Shown: positions 47,383 to 56,288 of the stretch, one piece after another
Numbering within the stretch: the first letter of the stretch is position 1
Layout: each line of letters begins with the position of its first letter
Source of the DNA: Paenibacillus sp. MAHUQ-63
GTDB taxonomy: Bacteria; Bacillota; Bacilli; Paenibacillales; NBRC-103111
Length of the DNA stretch: 64,000 nt
Assembly (NCBI RefSeq): GCF_028765165.1
Contig: NZ_JARADB010000002.1
Coordinates: 744,001 to 808,000 of the forward strand
Reading direction: 5' to 3'
Position numbers and translations under genes: made by a program
Notes under the pieces: generated by a model
Seen by the model: the letters and a program-made list of their open reading frames with translations, nothing else
What the model was told of the DNA's origin: nothing
Databases searched by the model: none

Positions 47383-48357
47383 ATGAAGCTGGCCGTTATT
47401 GGAGCAGGCGCAATCGGCATGAAACATTTGGAGGCAGCCGCTGCGGTTGAGGGACTGGAAGCCGTAGCGGTTGCCGAGCTTAATCCATCTCTCGCCCAGG
47501 CGGCAGCCGAGCAATTCGGCATTCGCGCTTACTCGGATTACCAGGTGATGCTGCAGCAGGAGAAGCCGGACATTGCGGTCATCGCGCTGCCGCATTTCCT
47601 GCATAAGGAGGCGGCGATCCACTGTGCGGAGCATGGCGTACATCTGCTGCTTGAGAAGCCGATGGCGTTGAATACGGCGGAGTGCGATGAAATTATAGCG
47701 GCTGCAGACCGGTATGGCGTTAAGCTGATGGTCGGCCATACCCAGCACTATTTTCCCGAGAACAGGGAGGCCAAACGGATCATCGAGAGCGGCGAACTCG
47801 GACAACTTGTGATGATTCTCGATACGCGGCATGTTCACTATTTGAGAGAAGACAGGCCGGCCTGGTTTCTGGAGAAGCGGAAATCCGGCGGAGGCATCAT
47901 AACGAATCTGGGATCGCATTCCATTGATAAAATTCAATGGATGACGCAGAGCCGGGTGACCAAGGTGAGGGCTTCCGTCAGCTATCTGGATGACCGCTTC
48001 GATGTGGAGGGCAGCGGCGTCATCTGGCTGGAGACCTCTTCAGGCGTTCGGGCGACAATCGCGCAATCCGGATATCCAGGTGTGTCGCGCAATGAAACGG
48101 AGATTATCTTCACCAAGGGAATGCTCAAGCTGGAAACAGGTAAGGGGCTTGCCATCAGCCGCAACGGGGGATATGTGCAAGTGCCTTTGGAGCCGGCGGG
48201 TCAACCGCTGGCCATGCAATTGTTGGATCTCATGGAGGCAATAACAAATAATCATATACCGGATTGTTCAGGCGCCTACTCCAAGTCCGTCATCTCCGTC
48301 ATAGAGAGCGTGTACGCTTCTAGTAGGACGGGAACCGAGCAGGTTGTTCGGGTGTAA
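47383..48357 (+). CDS. Gfo/Idh/MocA-family oxidoreductase 1
   Basis: This is a 324-residue NAD(P)-dependent protein with an N-terminal Rossmann fold (VIGAGAIGMKHLEA, GxGxxG) and the substrate-domain hallmark LLLEKPMALN, with K92. The C-terminal half, about 125-310, is the mixed sheet that binds the sugar. The family oxidises or reduces hydroxyls of sugars and cyclitols, and a subset acts as NAD-dependent glycosidases. It is the first gene of a five-gene run ending at 53291. An AAAGGAGGG ribosome site precedes it. The exact substrate is unknown. Confidence 0.9.
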   Translation: MKLAVIGAGAIGMKHLEAAAAVEGLEAVAVAELNPSLAQAAAEQFGIRAYSDYQVMLQQEKPDIAVIALPHFLHKEAAIHCAEHGVHLLLEKPMALNTAECDEIIAAADRYGVKLMVGHTQHYFPENREAKRIIESGELGQLVMILDTRHVHYLREDRPAWFLEKRKSGGGIITNLGSHSIDKIQWMTQSRVTKVRASVSYLDDRFDVEGSGVIWLETSSGVRATIAQSGYPGVSRNETEIIFTKGMLKLETGKGLAISRNGGYVQVPLEPAGQPLAMQLLDLMEAITNNHIPDCSGAYSKSVISVIESVYASSRTGTEQVVRV

Positions 48358-48399
48358 ACCCACCGTTCGTTATCATACCGATTCAGGAGGATGAATGAA

Positions 48400-49428
48400 A
48401 TGGATAAAAAAGTGAGATTTGCCGTCATCGGCGCGGGCGTTATCGCTCCTTCCCATGCCAAAGCGATTGCAGGTAATTCGGAAGCCGAGCTGGTGGCCGT
48501 TGCGGACGTTGAGCCGGATAAAGCCAACAAGCTTGCCGAAGATTTCTCCATTCCTTACGTTTATCGGGATTATCAGGAACTGCTGAAGCGGGACGACATT
48601 GACGCGATTACGGTTGCCGTTCCAAGCGGCTATCATGCCGAGGTAGTCATTGCCGCAGCCGAAGCGGGCAAGCATGTATTAGTCGAGAAACCGCTCGATA
48701 TTACGGCGGACAGCATGACGAGAATGATCTCCGCATGCCGCCAAGCGGATGTCAAGCTTGGCTGCGTATTCCAGCGCCGCGTAACTGAAGCGTCCATCGT
48801 CGCGAAGCAGGCGATCGAATCGGGCAAGCTTGGGAAGCTGGTGCTGGGGGACGCCTACCAGAAAAGCTACCGCAGCCCGCAGTACTACAAAAGCGCAGGC
48901 TGGCGCGGCACCTGGGCGATCGACGGCGGCGGCGCTTTGATGAATCAAGGCGTGCACGGCATTGATTTGATTCAATGGCTGATGGGCGATGTGCACTCCG
49001 TGTTTGCATACTCTTCCGCGCTTGTGCGCGAGATCGAAGTGGAGGATACGGCTGTAGCTGTCGTGAAATATAAGAGTGGAGCCTTCGGCGTCATTCAGGG
49101 AACGACGTCCGTTTATCCCGGACAAGAAACCCGTTTTGAGCTGCATGGCGAGAAAGGAACGATCATCTTTGACGATTCGGGCTTCAAGCAATGGAAGTTT
49201 GCGGATCATGAGGAAGCGATGCCTCAAGTCGTACCAAGAGTGGGCGCAAGCAGCGATCCCGCGCAAATTGCGAACGACGGCCATTTCATTCTGGTCGACG
49301 ATTTGATCCAGGCGATTCGGGAGAACAGGGATCCTTTGGTATCGGGGGAAGAAGGCAGGAAGGCTGTCGACTTGATTCTCGCGATCTATGAGTCGGCGCG
49401 CACGGGGAAAGAGATTACATTGAACTAG
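48400..49428 (+). CDS. Gfo/Idh/MocA-family oxidoreductase 2
   Basis: This 342-residue dehydrogenase has FAVIGAGVIAPSHAKAIAG at its N-terminus, LVEKPLDIT with K97, and GGGALMNQGVHGIDLIQWL near residue 175, where His is the usual catalytic residue. The ATG at 48391 abuts the AGGAGG, so ATG 48400, nine bases away, is the better start. It shares only family-level likeness with its two paralogues in this operon, so they probably act at different steps. It may oxidise C3 or C1 of an amino sugar; that is inference. Confidence 0.9.
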   Translation: MDKKVRFAVIGAGVIAPSHAKAIAGNSEAELVAVADVEPDKANKLAEDFSIPYVYRDYQELLKRDDIDAITVAVPSGYHAEVVIAAAEAGKHVLVEKPLDITADSMTRMISACRQADVKLGCVFQRRVTEASIVAKQAIESGKLGKLVLGDAYQKSYRSPQYYKSAGWRGTWAIDGGGALMNQGVHGIDLIQWLMGDVHSVFAYSSALVREIEVEDTAVAVVKYKSGAFGVIQGTTSVYPGQETRFELHGEKGTIIFDDSGFKQWKFADHEEAMPQVVPRVGASSDPAQIANDGHFILVDDLIQAIRENRDPLVSGEEGRKAVDLILAIYESARTGKEITLN

Positions 49429-49494
49429 ACGGCGAGCAGGTGGAGGCTTGATCTGGCTTGATCTGGCATCGCCCGAAGGAGGACGGCTATCCAT

Positions 49495-50703
49495 ATGGAT
49501 CCGATTGTTGGCAGACATTACCGTACAGGCGCTATAATCGAAGTAACCGCTTCCGAAGGCTGCCTGCAAGAAATTCAAATGGCGGACGCTTCACCATATG
49601 ATTCTCAAGGGCAAGTAGAGAAGCTGCCTTGGATTGCCCCCGGGCTCGTTGATTTGCAAATCAACGGATACCTTGGCATGGACTTCAATCAATCACCGCT
49701 TGCCAAGGAAACGGTGATTGAGCTGACGTATGCGCTCTGGCGCGAAGGAGTCACTTCGTATTATCCGACCGTGATCACGAATGCGGATGGCCCGATCGAG
49801 CAAATACTCGGCGCCATATCCGAAGCTTGCCGCATCGATCCGCTGACCCGCAGCTGCATTCGCGGCATTCATCTCGAAGGGCCGTTTATTTCTCCGGAGG
49901 ACGGACCGCGAGGCGCGCACGGCAAGGCGTATGTGAAAGCTCCGGACTGGGAGCTGTTTCAGCGCTGGCAGGAAGCTGCGGAAGGGCGGATTGCGATCGT
50001 TACCATGTCGCCGGAATGGCCGGAGGCGGACTTGTTCATCCGGCAGTGCGCCGCAAGCGGGGTGATCGTATCGATCGGGCATACGAATGCCTCGCCTGAG
50101 CAGATCCGCGCCGCTATTGCCGCCGGTGCGCAGATGTCCACGCACCTGGGCAACGCCGCTCATCTGATGCTGCCCCGGCATCCGAACTATATTTGGGAGC
50201 AGTTAGCCGCTGATCAGCTATGGGCCTGCATGATTGCCGACGGCTTTCATTTGCCGGAATCGGTGTTGAAAGTGTTCATGAAGGTGAAAGGCGATAAGGC
50301 GATTCTTGTCAGCGATGCCGTATATTTGAGCGGACTTCAGCCGGGCACGTACACCACGCATATTGGCGGCGAAGTCATGCTTGCTCCGAGCGGCAAGCTG
50401 CATCTGGCGGATAATCCCAACATGCTGGCCGGCTCCGCCCAAATGATGCTCTGGGGCATTCAGCATCTTGTTAAGAATGGCTTGAGCAGCTTGGCTGACG
50501 CTTGGGATATGGCGTCGGTGCGGCCATCTGCGATAGTGGGTCTGCCTGCAGCCCAGGGGCTTGAGCACGGCGCTCCGGCGGATTTCGTACTGTTCGAGTC
50601 CAAGGAGGACGGTTCATTGCGCTTGCTCAGCACTTATAAGTCGGGCAAGCCGGTTTACACCGCTGCTTCAGCTGTACCGCCAACGAATACAACGAACGAA
50701 TAG
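49495..50703 (+). CDS. nagA: N-acetylglucosamine-6-phosphate deacetylase-like amidohydrolase
   Basis: NagA removes acetate from GlcNAc-6-phosphate before deamination. The 402 residues keep the metal site: HLEGPFISPE (Glu), GHTNAS (His), STHLGNAAH (His) and LVSDAVYLSG (catalytic Asp). The N-terminal HxH of other amidohydrolases is replaced by DLQINGYLGMD, as in E. coli NagA (QxN), supporting a single-metal enzyme. It lies between Gfo/Idh genes rather than beside a stand-alone nagB; deaminase activity is supplied by the fusion gene at 51678. Specificity for another N-acetyl sugar phosphate is possible. Confidence 0.88.
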   Translation: MDPIVGRHYRTGAIIEVTASEGCLQEIQMADASPYDSQGQVEKLPWIAPGLVDLQINGYLGMDFNQSPLAKETVIELTYALWREGVTSYYPTVITNADGPIEQILGAISEACRIDPLTRSCIRGIHLEGPFISPEDGPRGAHGKAYVKAPDWELFQRWQEAAEGRIAIVTMSPEWPEADLFIRQCAASGVIVSIGHTNASPEQIRAAIAAGAQMSTHLGNAAHLMLPRHPNYIWEQLAADQLWACMIADGFHLPESVLKVFMKVKGDKAILVSDAVYLSGLQPGTYTTHIGGEVMLAPSGKLHLADNPNMLAGSAQMMLWGIQHLVKNGLSSLADAWDMASVRPSAIVGLPAAQGLEHGAPADFVLFESKEDGSLRLLSTYKSGKPVYTAASAVPPTNTTNE

Positions 50704-50717
50704 AGAGGATGTTGAGC

Positions 50718-51626
50718 ATGACTGCACAGAACGAGTTAACTATCGGTATGATCGGTTTAGATACCTCGCACTGTCTCGCCTTTGCGAAGCTGCTGAATGA
50801 CCCTGCCCATGGCTATCATGTTCCAGGTGGGAAGGTAACCGCTGCGTATGCCGGCGGTTCGCCTGATTTCGAATTGAGCTGGTCGCGGCTGGCAAAGTTC
50901 ACAAGCACGTTACGCGATGAGTACGGTGTCGAGCTAGTAGATTCGCCGGAGGCTGTCGCGGAACGGTCGGATGCGATCCTGCTGACGTCGGTGGACGGAC
51001 GCGTGCATTTGGACCAGTTCCGCCGTATTGCCCCTTTCGGCAAGCCGGTATTCATCGACAAGCCGTTCGCCGTGACGACGGCGGATGCCCAAGAAATGGT
51101 GCGGCTGGCCGCCGAATACCGCGTGCCGCTCATGAGCGCATCCTCGCTGCGCTATGAGCAAGGGCTCGTTGACGCGCTTGCAGAGGAAGCGTCGCCGATT
51201 ATCGGGGCTGACTGTTACGGCCCCATGGACATACAGCCTACGCAGCCCGGGCTGTTCTGGTATGGGATTCATGCGGCGGAGATGCTGTACCGTATACTGG
51301 GCCAAGGCTGCGTCCAGGTGACGGCCTCCACGAATGAAGACTACGAATTGGTAGTCGGCATTTGGCAGGATGGCCGAATCGGGACGATTCGCGGGAACCG
51401 CAGAGGGAACAAAACGTTCGGTGCGGTCATTCATCGCGAGAACATCACCCGGTTCGTTGACGGCAGTCTGTCTGAGAAACCTGTCTACGCGGGACTTTTG
51501 GAAGACGCCATGCGCATGTTCCAAACGGGAACTCCTGGGATCGATCCGCAGGAAACGGTCGAGATTATCCGTTTCCTGGAAGCGGCCAACGAGAGCCGGA
51601 CCACCGGCAATACCGTCCTGCTGTAG
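50718..51626 (+). CDS. Gfo/Idh/MocA-family protein 3, divergent
   Basis: The 302-residue protein has the fold but altered motifs. The dinucleotide loop reads IGMIGLDTSHCLAFAKLL, so GxGxxG is not intact, and the EKP motif is DKP (FIDKPFAV, K115). A HAAEMLYRILG segment holds the likely catalytic region. Similar divergent members sit next to sugar isomerases in other bacteria. It may bind the cofactor differently or act non-oxidatively. ATG 50709 abuts the ribosome site; ATG 50718 is better spaced. The fusion gene follows 51 bases later. Confidence 0.85.
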   Translation: MTAQNELTIGMIGLDTSHCLAFAKLLNDPAHGYHVPGGKVTAAYAGGSPDFELSWSRLAKFTSTLRDEYGVELVDSPEAVAERSDAILLTSVDGRVHLDQFRRIAPFGKPVFIDKPFAVTTADAQEMVRLAAEYRVPLMSASSLRYEQGLVDALAEEASPIIGADCYGPMDIQPTQPGLFWYGIHAAEMLYRILGQGCVQVTASTNEDYELVVGIWQDGRIGTIRGNRRGNKTFGAVIHRENITRFVDGSLSEKPVYAGLLEDAMRMFQTGTPGIDPQETVEIIRFLEAANESRTTGNTVLL

Positions 51627-51677
51627 CCGTATGGCCATCTGCCGGCTATAACGCAAATGTAAAGGAGCGAACAAGAG

Positions 51678-53291
51678 ATGATAGAGGACCGACTTGGCGT
51701 CATTAGCGATGAGGTCAGCGATGATTTCATAGAAGCGCTGGACTGGATAAGAGCCGAGGGTTTAAAGTACGTGGAAATTCGCACGGTGGACGGCGTCAAT
51801 GCGGCGAACCTGAATGATGAGCAGGTGGAGCGCGTTCGGACGGAAGCCGCCAAGCGCGGGTTGCGCATATCCGCATTGGCTTCTCCGTTGTTCAAATGCG
51901 CCCTCGATCCCTCCCGATCCGTCGCCTCCGGCGACCGGTTCGGGCAGGCGGAGGAGAGCGTAGAAGCGCATTTCGCCAAGCTCGAGCGGGTCATTGACAT
52001 TGCCAGGAAGCTCGGCACCAGCTATATCCGCATCTTTTCATTCTGGCGGGAGAGCAATCCCGCACAATATGCGAATGAAGTCGCCGATCATCTGAAGAAG
52101 GCTGCAGCTGTCGCGGAGCGGCATGGTGTGACTCTGCTGCTGGAGAATGAAGGATCTTGCAATGGCGGCTATGCATCCGAAGTGGCATGGTTCGTTCGCG
52201 AGATCGGCTCTCCCGGTTTGAAAGCATTGTGGGACCCCGGCAATGAAGCATTAGGCGTATATTGGTCATATCCCAAGGTGTACAACGAGGTCAAAGATTT
52301 GTTGGCCCATGTTCATCTGAAGGATGCTTTCATCGACAGCATGGGCAACCCCGTCTGCGTTCCGATCGGCTCGGGTCGAGTGCCTTATCTGCGGCAAATT
52401 CTCGACCTGGAGGCTCAGGGCTATCAAGGGCTGTACGTGATCGAGACGCATTACATACCGCCAGGCGGAAGTAAAATGGACGGAACGAAGAAGTCGCTGG
52501 AAGGACTTCGAAGGCTGTTGAACCATCGAACGGTCCAAGAGGAGAGAGCGGGCCACCTCAACGTGAAAGTGTACGAGAATCGCCGGGGGATGGGGGCCGC
52601 TGCGGCGGAGGCGGCAGCGGCGAAGATCAAGGAGCTGCAGTCGCGGAAGGAGAACGTGCGGATCATCTTTGCTGCCGCCCCGTCACAGAACGAATTCCTG
52701 GCGGAGCTCGTCCAGCAGCAGGGCATCGATTGGTCGCGCATTACTGCCTTCCATATGGACGAATATATCGGATTGCCGGACGATGCGCCGCAGAAATTCA
52801 GCCGCTTCCTCACCGATCGCTTGTTCGATCTCGTTCATCCGGGTGAGGTGCATCTGATCCGAAGCGCGACGGAAATCGAGCAGGAATGCCGCCGTTACAG
52901 CGAGCTCCTCGCGGAAGCGCCGATCGATGTCATTTGCCTCGGCATAGGAGAGAACGGTCATATCGCGTTCAATGATCCGCCGGTCGCCGATTTCGCGGAT
53001 GAGCGGATGATGAAGCCGGTCGAACTGGACGCGGCATGCCGGCAGCAGCAGGTCAATGACGGCTGCTTCCCGGACTTTGACGCTGTGCCTACGCATGCGC
53101 TCACCTTGACGATTCCGACGATGATGTCCGGAGCGCACTTGTTCTGCATCGTCCCGGGGCCGAACAAGCGCGATGCGGTTAGCCAGACGCTGCACGGACC
53201 TCTGGCGGTAGCTTGTCCGGCTTCCATCCTGCGGACACATCCGGACTGTACGTTGTTCACAGACCTGGATGCTTACGGTTCGGTGCAATAA
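51678..53291 (+). CDS. Fusion: TIM-barrel sugar isomerase/epimerase plus NagB-like deaminase
   Basis: One 537-residue chain carries two enzymes. Residues 1-280 are an AP-endonuclease-2/xylose-isomerase-like barrel: metal ligands are likely in LLLENEGSC, ALWDPGNE, HVHLKDAF and YVIETHY. Residues about 292-537 are a NagB-type glucosamine-6-phosphate deaminase or isomerase: IFAAAPSQNEFL, HMDEYIGL (D361), GENGHIAFND (N426, H428, D433) and THALTLTIPTMM. E. coli NagB has D141, H143 and E148 at the last three positions; Asn and Asp substitutions are seen here. An Ala-rich stretch near 308-320 is part of the second domain's first helix. The frame is continuous with no sign of a recent fusion scar. It is the last gene of the operon. 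Confidence 0.88.
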   Translation: MIEDRLGVISDEVSDDFIEALDWIRAEGLKYVEIRTVDGVNAANLNDEQVERVRTEAAKRGLRISALASPLFKCALDPSRSVASGDRFGQAEESVEAHFAKLERVIDIARKLGTSYIRIFSFWRESNPAQYANEVADHLKKAAAVAERHGVTLLLENEGSCNGGYASEVAWFVREIGSPGLKALWDPGNEALGVYWSYPKVYNEVKDLLAHVHLKDAFIDSMGNPVCVPIGSGRVPYLRQILDLEAQGYQGLYVIETHYIPPGGSKMDGTKKSLEGLRRLLNHRTVQEERAGHLNVKVYENRRGMGAAAAEAAAAKIKELQSRKENVRIIFAAAPSQNEFLAELVQQQGIDWSRITAFHMDEYIGLPDDAPQKFSRFLTDRLFDLVHPGEVHLIRSATEIEQECRRYSELLAEAPIDVICLGIGENGHIAFNDPPVADFADERMMKPVELDAACRQQQVNDGCFPDFDAVPTHALTLTIPTMMSGAHLFCIVPGPNKRDAVSQTLHGPLAVACPASILRTHPDCTLFTDLDAYGSVQ

Positions 53292-53294
53292 CAA

Positions 53295-53345
53295 CCAAGA
53301 GGGTGTCGCTTGAGCCGTGATTACGGCTGGGCGACACCCTCTTGG
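53295..53345. terminator. Large convergent hairpin
   Basis: CCAAGAGGGTGTCGC pairs perfectly with GCGACACCCTCTTGG, and the loop holds a second hairpin (AGCCGT/ACGGCT). It separates the converging fusion and beta-propeller genes. A T-rich tail exists only on the minus strand, and it is short. Confidence 0.7.
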
Positions 53346-53356
53346 CACGTTGTTAG

Positions 53357-54577
53357 CTACTCCGGCATGCTGCACCGCAATGAGGTTCTGTACTTCGTGT
53401 AGTGCACATACTCTCCGCTCATCCAGAAGAGCAGCGTGTGTCCGTCACGACCGCCACGGGTGAGGAACGGCCGCACTTGGTGACACGGGGAGCTGGCTGT
53501 GACGGGAGCCGAAGACCAGGTGGCGCCAAGATCCTCCGTTTGCCACCTCTCGATTTCGAAAACTCCGTTCACTTCGCGGGAGAGGAAGACAACGGACGGG
53601 TCGCCGTGATCGAGAATGATGCCGCCGGAATAATAAGGCTCCGTCTCGACGGCACCCTGCGGCGTTCGGGGAAACCAGCGTCCGGCGGCCGTCAGCTCAT
53701 TCGTCACCCATCTCCCGCCAGCCCAACGGCTGTAATAATAGCGGTGATCTTCGAGGGAGTTGAATACGGCATAGACGATGACGGGATTTCCTTGCTCATC
53801 GTGCGCGATATCCCATATCCAGGCGTTACGGCCTGCCGCCTTACCGTCAAAAACGATTTCGAGTTCGGCTATTTCGAGCGGTAAATCCGCCATTTGCTTG
53901 ACCAACGTAGCATCCGCACGGTAGACGGCGCCTTTCGCATAACGGGCGTAATAGATACTATTAGAAGGCTCAACGTTCGGATGTCCGTCGGTGCAAGCGA
54001 AGTGAATCGTATCCCTGCCGTTGGATGCGTAACGAATATAAGGCCGCTGCCCCTTGTCCATGATCAAGGTGCGCACCGGAGACCACGCGTTCAGCTCCAA
54101 GTCGGAGGTCACGCTGAAATTCGGCTTGAAGTTGCCTCCCCGCCAGAACAGATAGAGCTGCCTTTCAGCCGCCAGATAGACCGGGGTTGGATACGTGTAG
54201 CCGTAATGCCCGCTCGTATTCGCCGGCAGCGTCTGCTCCGCTCCGAAGGAGGATAAGTCTTCCGGTAGTTGTGTCCTGCGGTAGTACATCGAATCCCCGT
54301 TGTGCGCGGAATAGAAAATCGTGATGTGCCCAGCGTCATCGATATACAGCGAAGGATTGGCATGATCGTCCTGCTGCAGCGCCGGACGAATCAAGAACGA
54401 TCGGTTAGTGCCCAGCGTATGGTCGAAACAACCGATCCACACGTCGCCGGCGCTGCTTAACCAGCCGGCGTACGTGCGTCGGTGCCGTCCCTCGTAGTAG
54501 AGGGCGCGCGGGTCGGCGAAGAAACACCAAGCTCCGTCAGAGGTGAATTCCTGAATTGAAGTTAATTGAATGGTCAT
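53357..54577 (-). CDS. BNR-type beta-propeller protein (cytosolic)
   Basis: The 406-residue protein has repeated Asp-box-like or BNR blades: WIGCFDHTLGTNRSFLI, HANPSLYIDDAGHITIFYS, YPTPVYLAAERQLYLFWRG, DPSVVFLSREVNGVFEIE and FLTRGGRDGHTLLFWM. It resembles the BNR_4 group, which includes carbohydrate-active propellers such as some lyases. There is no signal peptide, so it acts in the cytosol on imported sugar. ATG 54577, seven bases after AAGGAG, is chosen over ATG 54595. It follows the transporter genes on the same strand. Catalytic residues cannot be named. Confidence 0.8.
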   Translation of the reverse strand: MTIQLTSIQEFTSDGAWCFFADPRALYYEGRHRRTYAGWLSSAGDVWIGCFDHTLGTNRSFLIRPALQQDDHANPSLYIDDAGHITIFYSAHNGDSMYYRRTQLPEDLSSFGAEQTLPANTSGHYGYTYPTPVYLAAERQLYLFWRGGNFKPNFSVTSDLELNAWSPVRTLIMDKGQRPYIRYASNGRDTIHFACTDGHPNVEPSNSIYYARYAKGAVYRADATLVKQMADLPLEIAELEIVFDGKAAGRNAWIWDIAHDEQGNPVIVYAVFNSLEDHRYYYSRWAGGRWVTNELTAAGRWFPRTPQGAVETEPYYSGGIILDHGDPSVVFLSREVNGVFEIERWQTEDLGATWSSAPVTASSPCHQVRPFLTRGGRDGHTLLFWMSGEYVHYTKYRTSLRCSMPE

Positions 54578-54645
54578 CACGGATCTCCTTATCAATCATT
54601 CGTCGTATGGAAGTCAATACCGATGGTTTGAGCCGGAAAGGTACA

Positions 54646-54685
54646 GAACGCCATGCAGGAAGCAGTCGCTCCCCGCAAGGCGTTC
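54646..54685 (-). other. Hairpin after the binding-protein gene
   Basis: GAACGCC pairs with GGCGTTC around 26 bases, 10 bases after the binding-protein stop codon. A stabilising or partly terminating stem is common after highly expressed binding-protein genes. Confidence 0.4.
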
Positions 54686-54694
54686 ATCCGGGCA

Positions 54695-56221
54695 TTACTT
54701 AAGCCTGTCGTAAGCGGTTTGTGTAATTTTCATCAATTCATCGACGCCCAGCTTCTTGGCCTCGGCCACATATTGATCCCATTCGCTCATGCTGCGTTGG
54801 CCGAGAATGAATTTCGTAATTTGTTCATTGCGGTGTTTGTCCACAGCCGCTTGGAGCAGGGAGACATTCGACAGTTCGCTTTCAATGTACTGAGGTCTCA
54901 CGCGATAAACGCTATCGTGCTTGCGAGCCAATTCGTAGGCATTCCGCTGCTCCGGTGTGGCGGGAATGAGATGGGCGTCATAATCGAACCAAGTATAGGC
55001 GCCGTTCGTTGCCAGCCCTGTTTTTTTGCGGACATCGGTCACATCCAAATATTCAGGACGCAATTTCTTTTGCCCGTTCTCCGTGGTGTACACTTCGTCG
55101 CCCTTGCCCCAGCTCAGAATTTGCTTGCCCTCTTCGCTGTAGAACCAGTCGAAGGCTTTCAGGGCTTCCTTCACATTCTTCGATTTGGAGGAGAAGGTCA
55201 TCCCTGTTTCGAGAATGTGCGTATACGGGTTCACCTTAAAGCCGGGCACTCCTTCCGGAGGTGTCATGAAGGCGAGGTTAAAGCTCGGATTCGTCTTCTT
55301 CATCGGGATATTAAATAAGTCCAACCGTCCGATGTAATCGAGGATCATGAACGTTTGATCGTTCGATACGGCATTCTGCCATTGCTGCACGTTGAATGTG
55401 AGCCAATCCGGCGGAATCAAGCCTTCTTTCTGCATGCGCTGGAAGAATTCGATCATCGATTTGTACTCGTTCTCGATAGGGCCGTAACGCACCTTGCCTG
55501 TTTTCTCATCCTGGAATAAGCCGTTCGTCGTACCGAACTGTGCGGAAGTAAAGTTCAGGATGCCGAGATTCGCTCCGCTTCGGAACGAGAAAGGGTAGCT
55601 GTTCGGGTACAGCTCCTTCAGTTTTTTGCCGACCGTAATGAGCTCTTCATAGTTCGTTGGGGGATTCAGTCCGTGCTTCTTGAAAATATCTTCCCTGTAC
55701 ATCCAGATAATCCGGTTCGTTTCGCCGAATCCTTCGTTCGGAAGCATATACATTTTACCGTCTGCGGCCAAAGAAGCTTTCGCAATTTCCGGGAATTTCT
55801 TTAACCAAGCGGTTAAATTCGGCATGACGTCTTTATAGTCGAGAATGTTAACGAGAACGCCTTGCTGGCCGAATTTATCGGCGTCCGCGCGAGGGTTGAA
55901 GAAGGTAATGTCCGGCATATTGCCTGAAGCGACATTCAGATTAATCGTGTCCTTGAGCTCGCCCGAAGGCAGCTGGACATTGAAAGTGGCGCCTGTCTTC
56001 TCTTCAATCCACTTCCAGACCACCCAGTCCTTGTTATAAGGCCAATTCGGATGACTCTCCAAAAGCATGGTAAACGTATGTTTCGTCTTCTCCGCAGGGG
56101 CGGGATTCGCTGAGCCTGCAGCGTCTGGCGACGCCGCCGGGGGGGTCGTTCCTGAGCAAGCGACTAATAATGAAGTGCAAATTGCGAGCGTTCCAAGTGA
56201 CATACTCCATTTCTTCATCAT
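54695..56221 (-). CDS. Sugar ABC transporter binding lipoprotein (LplA-like)
   Basis: This 508-residue lipoprotein captures an oligosaccharide outside the cell for the two permeases encoded upstream. The signal ends in LLVACSG with the lipidated Cys. The mature part has features of large LplA/family-1 binding proteins: ASGNMPDITFFNPRADAD, GKMYMLPNEGFGETNRIIWMYRED and WFYSEEGKQILSWGKGDE. Aromatic residues are frequent, as needed for sugar stacking. The promoter is probably upstream of the first permease at 58153. The ligand is unknown. Confidence 0.92.
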   Translation of the reverse strand: MMKKWSMSLGTLAICTSLLVACSGTTPPAASPDAAGSANPAPAEKTKHTFTMLLESHPNWPYNKDWVVWKWIEEKTGATFNVQLPSGELKDTINLNVASGNMPDITFFNPRADADKFGQQGVLVNILDYKDVMPNLTAWLKKFPEIAKASLAADGKMYMLPNEGFGETNRIIWMYREDIFKKHGLNPPTNYEELITVGKKLKELYPNSYPFSFRSGANLGILNFTSAQFGTTNGLFQDEKTGKVRYGPIENEYKSMIEFFQRMQKEGLIPPDWLTFNVQQWQNAVSNDQTFMILDYIGRLDLFNIPMKKTNPSFNLAFMTPPEGVPGFKVNPYTHILETGMTFSSKSKNVKEALKAFDWFYSEEGKQILSWGKGDEVYTTENGQKKLRPEYLDVTDVRKKTGLATNGAYTWFDYDAHLIPATPEQRNAYELARKHDSVYRVRPQYIESELSNVSLLQAAVDKHRNEQITKFILGQRSMSEWDQYVAEAKKLGVDELMKITQTAYDRLK

Positions 56222-56288
56222 GCTTGAATCTCTCCTCTTTGTTATTATTCATTTCCCCTAGACTTGGATGCTCAGTTGCTATGTATAG

